From Thiothrix sp. (GTDB lineage Bacteria > Pseudomonadota > Gammaproteobacteria > Thiotrichales > Thiotrichaceae), in the NCBI RefSeq assembly GCF_028714775.1, contig NZ_JAQTLS010000007.1:124001-188000 (forward strand): 64,000 bases of DNA, in the 5' to 3' direction. This document shows positions 55,792-64,000 of this stretch, piece after piece (the stretch's first letter is position 1; the number at the start of each line of letters is the position of its first letter). The translations under genes were made by a program, and so were the position numbers. Under the pieces are notes generated by a model that made no database searches, was not told the origin of the DNA, and saw only the letters and a program-made list of their open reading frames with translations.

Positions 55792-56544
55792 TTATGCCAC
55801 ATCTGCGGGCGGCGGGGCAACGTCAGCCAGCGGCTCTTCCGTCGTTTCCGCCGCTTCTGTTTCCGCTGCTGCTTCTGGCGCAGGAACGACCACATCCCCG
55901 CGTTTGAAGGCCAGATAGGCTTCCGCCGTCATCTTTTCGCCCTCTTTAATGACGTGGGTGCAGATGCCGCGTTTGCACATTTCCAGCGTCCCGAACCAGA
56001 AATCTTGCCCGATCAGCATCCTAGCGAATTCATCTTGGCTCAAAAATTTCTGCACGACGAGGATCGACTCGAAAAATTCGCGCAAATGCTTGGAGTAATG
56101 CACAGCCCGCGTTTCAATTTCACCGCCCTTGCCATAGAAAACGGAGGAATAGTCATGGAACATCAGCTCGGAATATTCATACGCAATCCGTTCGCTGCAC
56201 ATGCAGAACGCCATCGCGCCAGCGGAGTAGCCGTGATTGTTCAGGATGGAGGTGCTGCGCCCTTTGAAACGGTTGGTCACGATGTTGTAGAGCGTCAACA
56301 ATTCATCCACCAAGCCGCCATTGGAGGAAATTTCCAAGCAAATCTCATCATCGGCATCCGCTTTGGAAAGCTCATGGTAAATTTTGTGCAGCCCGTTTTT
56401 GTTTTCGGAAAAACTGTCGATGTACAAGCGGAACTGTCTGCGCTTGGGTTTGATGACCTTGGTTTCTTCGTCTAAGGTCGTGACAAAAAGGGTGTGGTAG
56501 TCATTATTGAGCGTGACCCCATCATTTTTTCCAGCTTGGCTCAT
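55792..56544 (-). CDS. ClpP-like serine protease
   Basis: 250 residues. ClpP/crotonase-fold motifs: EISSNGGLVDE near 71-81 (oxyanion loop), Ser107 in NNHGYSAGAMAF and His130 in SELMFHDYSSV. The C-terminal 40 residues are an Ala/Glu/Pro tail. Sequence is divergent from housekeeping ClpP, and the neighbour is not clpX, so it is of the ATP-independent or phage-like type. Substrate is unknown. Confidence 0.75.
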   Translation of the reverse strand: MSQAGKNDGVTLNNDYHTLFVTTLDEETKVIKPKRRQFRLYIDSFSENKNGLHKIYHELSKADADDEICLEISSNGGLVDELLTLYNIVTNRFKGRSTSILNNHGYSAGAMAFCMCSERIAYEYSELMFHDYSSVFYGKGGEIETRAVHYSKHLREFFESILVVQKFLSQDEFARMLIGQDFWFGTLEMCKRGICTHVIKEGEKMTAEAYLAFKRGDVVVPAPEAAAETEAAETTEEPLADVAPPPADVA

Positions 56545-56580
56545 GTCTCTCTCTCGGTAGTCCTGTTTTGTTATCTAACC

Positions 56581-57282
56581 TTAGCGCAGATTTTTTATCA
56601 TGGAGACGCTATTTTCAACGATGGTGGCTGCTGTCTTTTCCAGCATTGCCTTGTCGAACAAAATAGCCCCTCCTGATGCGGATGCCACCTCGGCATTGAG
56701 TGGCGGCAGGTGAATGAAACCTCGCGGGATGTCCTTCCCATCAGGGCTGCGCATCAAGGTATAGAACACCGCATTGCAGAGGAAAGTTCCGGCATCATCG
56801 GAAGATTCGACGGGAATGCCCGCTTTACGTAACTGTTCTGCTATCCCGCTCAATGGCAAGCTTGAATCCAACGTCGCAGGGCCACGCACATCCATCACCG
56901 CACTTTCCGGTACTGCACCGGCATTGTCAGCTATTTTACCGCGCACATTGTGGGCAGTCGTTTCCAAGCGCACGGGTTCACGGCCTGCTTGACCGAAGCT
57001 GATCACCAGTTGCGGTTTGTAGGTTTGGATGAGCGTGTGCAATTTCGCTTCAGCCTTGCCCCACACCACTGGCAGTTGGGCAACGACCACGGTGGCATCG
57101 CCAAAATGCTTGCCATCCAAGGCTTGCACGGCCTCCCACGAGCTGTTGGTGACATCGCCACCAAAAGGCTCGAATCCTGTCACCAGTACCATACGCTGCC
57201 CTGCCTGTAGCGGCGTGATAAAGCTCATGAACAGCCACACCGCCACCGCAAAGAAACGGCGGCTCACATTCAAAATGATCAT
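56581..57282 (-). CDS. pcp: Pyroglutamyl-peptidase I with signal peptide
   Basis: C15 cysteine peptidase, 233 residues, that removes N-terminal pyroglutamate. Catalytic residues Glu102 (FGQAGREPV), Cys169 (AGTFLCNAVFY) and His191 (RGFIHLPPL) are all present. Unlike the usual cytoplasmic form it begins with a signal peptide (residues 1-27, ending LQA), so it is predicted to be periplasmic. An extra Cys at no conserved site is absent, so disulfides are unlikely. Confidence 0.85.
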   Translation of the reverse strand: MIILNVSRRFFAVAVWLFMSFITPLQAGQRMVLVTGFEPFGGDVTNSSWEAVQALDGKHFGDATVVVAQLPVVWGKAEAKLHTLIQTYKPQLVISFGQAGREPVRLETTAHNVRGKIADNAGAVPESAVMDVRGPATLDSSLPLSGIAEQLRKAGIPVESSDDAGTFLCNAVFYTLMRSPDGKDIPRGFIHLPPLNAEVASASGGAILFDKAMLEKTAATIVENSVSMIKNLR

Positions 57283-57293
57283 GACCGACGCGG

Positions 57294-57605
57294 CTAGTTA
57301 ACGCTATTGCATTGGTCGAGCAAGGCTTTGTTTTCTTTTTCGCTCCACGTCATGCCTGCGTCATTATAATAATAATCAAGCCCGCCGACTTGCGCAGACA
57401 GCTCTTGGCAAACTGCCATGTTTAAGCCTTTGCCGTAAGGCCCTGTCAGGACACAAGTTCCGCCACTGCATTCCCAAACCAAACCGCTCGTTTCCACACT
57501 GCCGGTGTAGGTTGTCCCTGCGTACCATGTGTGTGTTTCCCCGGCAAACGCGGCAGCATTAAGGGAAAAGAAAAACAACAACCCCAACACACTACGATTT
57601 TTCAT
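57294..57605 (-). CDS. Small secreted cysteine-containing protein
   Basis: 103 residues from ATG 57605 with AAGGA 7 bases upstream; the frame is open to 57803 but the longer form lacks a start site. A signal peptide covers residues 1-22 (ending AFA). The mature part has four Cys (WECSGGTCVLTG, AVCQELS, LLDQCNS) that may form two disulfides. No family is recognised. It ends 11 bases before the pcp start, so the two may be co-transcribed. Confidence 0.6.
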   Translation of the reverse strand: MKNRSVLGLLFFFSLNAAAFAGETHTWYAGTTYTGSVETSGLVWECSGGTCVLTGPYGKGLNMAVCQELSAQVGGLDYYYNDAGMTWSEKENKALLDQCNSVN

Positions 57606-57815
57606 GATTGTTCCTTTGGCGAATGAGCAATAATTTGACTGTTTTATCTCCCCGTGACGGGAGCGTGAAGCCTTGTTTATAACGCATCTATAGGGAAGAA
57701 GATAGCCCGCCGCTGGATACCCAAGCGAGCACCCAACAATTTCCATTGCATCCCTCTGCCCAAATTCATACCATCGTCCTGAGCATCCACCACCCACACC
57801 CAACGGGAAAACCGC

Positions 57816-60494
57816 ATGTCAGAGCTAGCCCTGCAACTCATCGAAAAAGAAAAACAAGAACGGACTGGAACACTTAATATCAGTCGATGTGGACTAACCG
57901 AAATACCGGAAGCTGTTGCTGAATTGTCATGGCTGAAAATATTAATAATCGAAAACTCCAGCCACATAAAAACAGAAGATGGCAAATGGGTAGAAAACCC
58001 AAACAAAGGTAAATTCAACCTCATTTCTGACATCACTCCGCTGGCTAGCCTTCTGAACCTGCAACTGCTTGACTGCTCTTCAACACAAGTCGCTGACCTC
58101 GCTCCGCTGGCTAACCTTCTGAACCTGAAAGAATTACGCTGCCATTCAACACAAGTCGCTGACCTCGCTCCGCTGGCTAACCTTCTGAACCTGAAAACGT
58201 TAAACTGCTCTTCAACACAAGTCGCTGACCTCGCTCCGCTGGCTAACCTTCTGAACATCCAACTGATTAACTGTTCCTCTACACAAATCGCTGACCTCGC
58301 CCCGCTAGTTAACCTTCTGAACCTGCAACAGCTTGGCTGCGGCTCAACACAAATAACTGACCTCGCTCCGCTGGCTAACCTTCTGAACCTGAAACTGCTT
58401 GTCTGCAATTCAACACAAGTAACTGACCTCAGACCTGTAAAACATATACTGGAAGCTGGTTACATCCTTTTTGATGAGTGCCCACTGGTTTCTCCACCGA
58501 TGGAGTTTGCAGAAAAAGGAAAGGAGGCAATTCTCGAATATTTTGAACAGTTGGATGTTGATAGTAGAAATCTGAATGAGCTAAAAGTCATCTTCCTCGG
58601 CGAAGGTGCATCGGGGAAAACCTCGCTGATCCGACGTTTGCGTAAAGAGGACTTTAACCCAAAAGAAAATCAGACGCACGGCATCCGTATCCGTAAGACC
58701 CCATTCGACATTGATGGCGAGACGGTTGATGCCCATTTGTGGGATTTCGGTGGGCAGGAAGTGATGCACGCCACCCACCAGTTTTTCTTATCGCAGCGCT
58801 GCATCTACGTGTTGGTATTGAACAGCCGTACCGATGATAAGGCCGAATATTGGCTCAAACACGCCAACAGCTTCGGTGGCAAGTCGCCTGTCTTGGTGGT
58901 GTTGAACAAGATCGACGAAAACCCGTCCTTTGAGGTCAACCGCAAGGTACTCAGCGAAAAATATCCGCAGATCAAAGGCTATTACCGCCTTTCTTGCCAA
59001 ACCGATGTAGGCATTGGGGAGTTTGAGCAAGCCTTACAGGAACAGATTCGCCAGTCTGATACCCGCCGCACGCCTTTCCCAACGGCATGGCTGGCGGTCA
59101 AAAATCATTTCGCAGACATGGATAAAGACTACATCGAGTCGGCAGAATACCGAGATGTTTGCATCCAAAATGGTGTAGATAAACCTTTCAGCCAAAACGT
59201 GCTGCTGCAATTCCTGCACGATCTCGGCGTCATCATCAATTTCCGTAACCTGAAAAATTTTGACACTCAAATTCTCAACCCGCTATGGCTGACCAATGGT
59301 GTTTACCGCATCATCAACTCACAGAAAATTGCCGATAATAAAGGTTTGCTGCATGAGAATGACTTTGATGCCGTTATCAATGATCCGCGCTATGTGAACG
59401 GCAATACCACGGACAAAGTTTTCTGTTACCCGCGCAACAAACTGCAATACATCGTGCGGGTCATGCAGGAGTTCGAGTTGTGTTTCCCACTGGATAATTG
59501 CCAATACGTCATTCCGCAGTTGCTGCCCGTCGCAGAACCAGAGTTCAACTTGAATGGCGCAGTCCTGCATTTCGTCGTGCGTTTCCCTGAATTTTTGCCT
59601 GACAGCATTTTCCCGCGCCTGATGGTGAAACTGCACGGTTTTATCAAAGATGATTTACGCTGGCGTTCCGGCATGGTGCTTTCCAAACCATCTGTATTCA
59701 AAGCAGAAGCCCGCATCCGTGCAGACCGGGAAGACCAGAAAATTACGATTGATGCTTGTGGTGAAGAGCCTCGCCGTTTATTGAGCTTCATCCGGGAAAC
59801 ACTGAAGGAAATTATCGAAGGATTTACTGATTTGCCGTTTGAGGAAATGGCACAGATTCTGGGAACTAAAGAATTCTGGGATTACCAATGGTTGGTCGAA
59901 ATGGAAAAAGCGGGCGAAACTGAGTTTTTCGTGCCACAAATTCGCAAACGCATACGGGTTGCCGACATGCTGGACGGCGTGGAAGAGCCGTCGATGCGCG
60001 ATGAAGTGGCACAACTGCCGGTCAAGGCATTCATCTCCTACTCCCGCAAAGACTACGAACACATGCGTGAGCTGCAAGCAGCCCTGTCCCCATTGGTGCG
60101 ACTAAATAGCCTGAAACTTTGGCATGACCGTGATATTGATGCAGGCGAAGCATGGGAAAAAGAAATTATGCAACAACTGGAAGAGGCAGACATTGTACTG
60201 TGCTTGGTCAGTCATGATTTTACCAACTCAAATTTCTGCTACAAGCAAGAATTCCTAACTGCACTCGAAGCCCACCAGCGTGGAGAAAAGACTATTATTC
60301 CTATCCGGTTACGTTCCTGTAATTTGGCGAGCCTGCCATTAGCCGACATTCAAGGTCGGCCTGACAATTGGATCACATCGTCACCGAACGCGGATGAAGC
60401 TTGGACAGAGGTAGCAAAGGGTTTGGAACCCGTCATTGAAAAGACCCAACAACGTAAAAAGAGATTGCTGGAAGAACAAGGCGTTCTGAAATAG
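57816..60494 (+). CDS. LRR-Roc-COR-TIR protein (bacterial Roco with C-terminal TIR)
   Basis: 892 residues. Leucine-rich repeats occupy about 70-210 (22-residue units, TQVADLAPLANLLNL). The Roc GTPase follows: P-loop LGEGASGKTS (261-270), switch II WDFGGQE (309-315), NKID (364-367). The COR domain spans about 415-720 (LLQFLHDLGVIINF, DLRWRSGMVL). A TIR domain begins at residue 736 (VKAFISYSRKDYEHM), with FCYKQEF near 807-813; Glu812 is a candidate catalytic Glu for NAD hydrolysis. TIR-linked multidomain proteins act in bacterial immunity, so a phage-sensing role is possible but unproven. It starts 210 bases from a divergent small gene. Confidence 0.88.
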   Translation: MSELALQLIEKEKQERTGTLNISRCGLTEIPEAVAELSWLKILIIENSSHIKTEDGKWVENPNKGKFNLISDITPLASLLNLQLLDCSSTQVADLAPLANLLNLKELRCHSTQVADLAPLANLLNLKTLNCSSTQVADLAPLANLLNIQLINCSSTQIADLAPLVNLLNLQQLGCGSTQITDLAPLANLLNLKLLVCNSTQVTDLRPVKHILEAGYILFDECPLVSPPMEFAEKGKEAILEYFEQLDVDSRNLNELKVIFLGEGASGKTSLIRRLRKEDFNPKENQTHGIRIRKTPFDIDGETVDAHLWDFGGQEVMHATHQFFLSQRCIYVLVLNSRTDDKAEYWLKHANSFGGKSPVLVVLNKIDENPSFEVNRKVLSEKYPQIKGYYRLSCQTDVGIGEFEQALQEQIRQSDTRRTPFPTAWLAVKNHFADMDKDYIESAEYRDVCIQNGVDKPFSQNVLLQFLHDLGVIINFRNLKNFDTQILNPLWLTNGVYRIINSQKIADNKGLLHENDFDAVINDPRYVNGNTTDKVFCYPRNKLQYIVRVMQEFELCFPLDNCQYVIPQLLPVAEPEFNLNGAVLHFVVRFPEFLPDSIFPRLMVKLHGFIKDDLRWRSGMVLSKPSVFKAEARIRADREDQKITIDACGEEPRRLLSFIRETLKEIIEGFTDLPFEEMAQILGTKEFWDYQWLVEMEKAGETEFFVPQIRKRIRVADMLDGVEEPSMRDEVAQLPVKAFISYSRKDYEHMRELQAALSPLVRLNSLKLWHDRDIDAGEAWEKEIMQQLEEADIVLCLVSHDFTNSNFCYKQEFLTALEAHQRGEKTIIPIRLRSCNLASLPLADIQGRPDNWITSSPNADEAWTEVAKGLEPVIEKTQQRKKRLLEEQGVLK
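58029..58440 (+). repeat. 66-base tandem repeats coding for the LRR array
   Basis: The phrase ACAAGTCGCTGACCTCGCTC recurs at 58085, 58151 and 58217 and again in diverged form (ACAAATCGCTGACC, ACAAATAACTGACC) at the same 66-base spacing, six or more units. Near identity of the middle units suggests recent expansion or conversion. Confidence 0.9.
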
Positions 60495-60507
60495 GAAGTT
60501 GGGGAAA

Positions 60508-60535
60508 GTGTGCAGGATGCCGCCACCCTGCACAC
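60508..60535. terminator. Hairpin between Roco gene and hisD
   Basis: Nine-base perfect stem GTGTGCAGG/CCTGCACAC with a 10-base loop, centred between the two convergent stop codons. Works in either direction in principle; no long T run is present. Confidence 0.55.
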
Positions 60536-60542
60536 AACCACA

Positions 60543-61844
60543 TCAGTCTTTAATCCGATATTCCGCAGACCGCGCATGAGCCGTCAGCCCTTCGCCGTGC
60601 GCAAGGATCGAGGCAATCTTGCCCAGCTCCGAAGCGCCTTCCGCCGAGCAATCAATCAGCGATGAACGTTTCTGGAAGTCATAAACCCCCAACGGGCTGG
60701 AGAAACGCGCCGTGCGTGAAGTCGGCAGCACGTGGTTTGGCCCCGCGCAGTAATCGCCCAAGGCTTCCGCCGTGTAACGCCCCATGAAAATCGCGCCCGC
60801 ATGACGGATTTGCTTGGCGAGTTCGCGCGGATTTTCCACGGAAAGCTCCAAGTGTTCCGGCGCGATGTAGTTGGCGACTTTCACCGCCTCATCCATGTCT
60901 TGCGCCACGATCAGCGCCCCACGGCCTTCCAGTGACTTGCGGATGATTTCCTTGCGCGGCATTTCCTCCACCAGCCGGTCGATGCTGGCTTTGACTTGTG
61001 CCACGAACTCCGCATCCGGGCACACCAGAATGGATTGCGCATCTTCGTCGTGTTCGGCTTGCGAGAACAAATCCATCGCAATCCAATCCGGGTTGGTTTT
61101 ACCGTCACACACCACGAGGATTTCGGAAGGGCCTGCGATCATGTCGATGCCGACCGCGCCATACACCATGCGCTTTGCGGTAGCGACGTAGATATTGCCG
61201 GGGCCAACTACCTTATCCACTTGCGGTACGGTTTGTGTGCCGTAAGCCAGTGCCGCAACTGCTTGTGCGCCACCGATGGCAAACACGCGGTCAACGTTGG
61301 AAATCGCCGCTGCTGCCAGCACCAGTTCATTCACTTCGCCTGCCGGGGTTGGCACAACCATGATCAGCTCTGGCACGCCCGCGACTTTCGCAGGCACGGC
61401 ATTCATCAGCACGGATGAAGGGTAAGCCGCCTTGCCGCCGGGAACATACAAGCCCACGCGGTCAAGTGCCGTGACTTGTTGCCCCAGCAATGTGCCGTCA
61501 GCTTCGGTGTAGCTCCACGAATCCATTTTCTGGCGTTCAGCATACGCTTTGATGCGGGCTGCGGCCTGTTCCAAGGCACTGCGCTGTTCCGGCGTGATAT
61601 TTTCCAGCGCCTGTTGCAGACGTACCAGCGGGATTTCGAGTTCCGCCATACTGCCCACGTTCATGCGGTCGAAACGGTTGGTGTATTCCACCACTGCGTC
61701 ATCGCCACGTTTACGCACGTCTTTCAGAATACCATTGACGGTATTGAATACCGCGTCATCGGAAACGCTATCCCACGCCAGCATCGCGTCCAGTTTCGTC
61801 CAGAAATCGCTGGCGGTGGTGTTCAATTCGGTAATGTTGAGCAT
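60543..61844 (-). CDS. hisD: Histidinol dehydrogenase HisD
   Basis: Oxidises histidinol to histidine with two NAD. 433 residues from ATG 61844 with AGGAG 12 bases upstream; the frame begins earlier at 61871. Motifs: [43 protein letters not shown] (Zn/catalytic His and Glu) and YIAPEHLEL. It is downstream of hisG and the DAHP synthase gene, with a palindromic repeat between. Confidence 0.96.
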   Translation of the reverse strand: MLNITELNTTASDFWTKLDAMLAWDSVSDDAVFNTVNGILKDVRKRGDDAVVEYTNRFDRMNVGSMAELEIPLVRLQQALENITPEQRSALEQAAARIKAYAERQKMDSWSYTEADGTLLGQQVTALDRVGLYVPGGKAAYPSSVLMNAVPAKVAGVPELIMVVPTPAGEVNELVLAAAAISNVDRVFAIGGAQAVAALAYGTQTVPQVDKVVGPGNIYVATAKRMVYGAVGIDMIAGPSEILVVCDGKTNPDWIAMDLFSQAEHDEDAQSILVCPDAEFVAQVKASIDRLVEEMPRKEIIRKSLEGRGALIVAQDMDEAVKVANYIAPEHLELSVENPRELAKQIRHAGAIFMGRYTAEALGDYCAGPNHVLPTSRTARFSSPLGVYDFQKRSSLIDCSAEGASELGKIASILAHGEGLTAHARSAEYRIKD

Positions 61845-61862
61845 AAAAGGGATACTCCTGTT

Positions 61863-61970
61863 ACCCCTCACCCCAACCCCTCTCCCTCAGGGGGAGAGGG
61901 GCTAAGATAGGGAAAATTTCTCTTGTTCCCCCTCGCCCCTTGAGGGAGAGGGGGCTAGGGGGTGAGGGGT
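61863..61970. repeat. Intergenic palindromic repeat (REP/MITE-like)
   Basis: ACCCCTCACCCC and ACCCCTCTCCCTCA at the left are mirrored by TGAGGGAGAGGGGG and GGGGGTGAGGGGT at the right, around a 45-base centre with its own CTCCCTCAGGGGGAGAGGGG palindrome. It fills almost the whole hisD-aroG gap. Comparable C/T-rich palindromes occur in many gammaproteobacteria as dispersed extragenic elements; no second copy was found in this window. It could attenuate transcription. Confidence 0.75.
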
Positions 61971-63682
<1,712 letters not shown>

Positions 63683-63689
63683 TCATTTT

Positions 63690-64000
<311 letters not shown>

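Noticed and set aside
57677-58408. 243-residue minus-strand frame with FRFRRLASGARSA repeats
   Set aside because: It is the antisense shadow of the LRR repeats at 58029-58440. Its repeats follow the 66-base period of the sense gene.

Overview
The window is a gene-dense bacterial chromosome segment with about 65 protein genes, no rRNA or tRNA that I can see, and no transposase or integrase. The gene set points to a sulfur-oxidising, microaerophilic gammaproteobacterium of the Thiothrix / Thiotrichales type: a complete cbb3 oxidase locus, a TauE/SafE exporter, DUF1820, DUF3144 and Lol genes, and a maf-rng pair ordered as in gammaproteobacteria. The assignment is inference from gene content and codon style; no 16S gene is present.

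Layout. 1-4058 (minus): proA-nadD-rsfS-rlmH-maf-rng, with rng cut by the window edge. 4169-5863: DUF1820 and a lytic transglycosylase. 5870-12231 (minus): tsaD, an M20 amidohydrolase, a large helicase/ankyrin fusion and an aminotransferase. 12282-14335: a beta-helix protein and a secreted SGNH esterase, divergent, followed by a possible small RNA. 14512-18835: TauE/SafE exporter, a PKMT-like methyltransferase, an unknown membrane protein and an M17 peptidase. 18914-25410: a tightly overlapping RDD-SpoIIM-DUF4129-DUF4350-MoxR-DUF58 operon. 25413-28580: two hemerythrin-like paralogues (one with an FNR-type box), mscL and a Tat-exported FAD oxidase. 28779-31889: an accessory patch with a frameshifted STAND/TPR NTPase and a VapBC pair. 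31901-35461: radC, coaBC, dut, DUF3144 and argB. 35382-40962 (minus): DUF4124, SPOR lipoprotein, thiL and the Lol transporter. 41048-42651: a graspetide (omega-ester peptide) locus. 42846-44758: aguA-aguB, agmatine to putrescine. 44860-46502: small unknowns and a LysR regulator. 46802-55238 (minus): ccoNOQP followed by ccoGHIS. 55393-57605: dgkA, ClpP-like protease, exported pyroglutamyl peptidase and a small secreted protein. 57816-60494: an LRR-Roc-COR-TIR protein. 60543-64000 (minus): murA (partial), hisG, aroG-type DAHP synthase, a palindromic repeat and hisD.

The most notable system is at 41302-42651. A 151-residue precursor carries three TTxxxxEE cores separated by Pro/Cys-rich linkers, and 33 bases downstream is an ATP-grasp enzyme. 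This is the two-gene architecture of a plesiocin-type graspetide, a ribosomally made peptide closed by Thr-Glu ester bonds. The linkers, the three-core layout and the divergent N-terminus of the ligase make it look like a new member.

Three other multidomain proteins look like conflict or defence proteins: the RelE-like/UvrD-like/ankyrin fusion (7136-10024), the STAND/TPR protein broken by one base in an A run (28779-31180), and the Roco-TIR protein (57816-60494). They are scattered among housekeeping genes, not collected in one island.

Respiration is well represented. The ccoNOQP operon has an FNR/Anr-type box about 145 bases before ccoN and a strong terminator after ccoP. A second FNR-family box lies upstream of one hemerythrin gene, so low oxygen or NO probably controls both.
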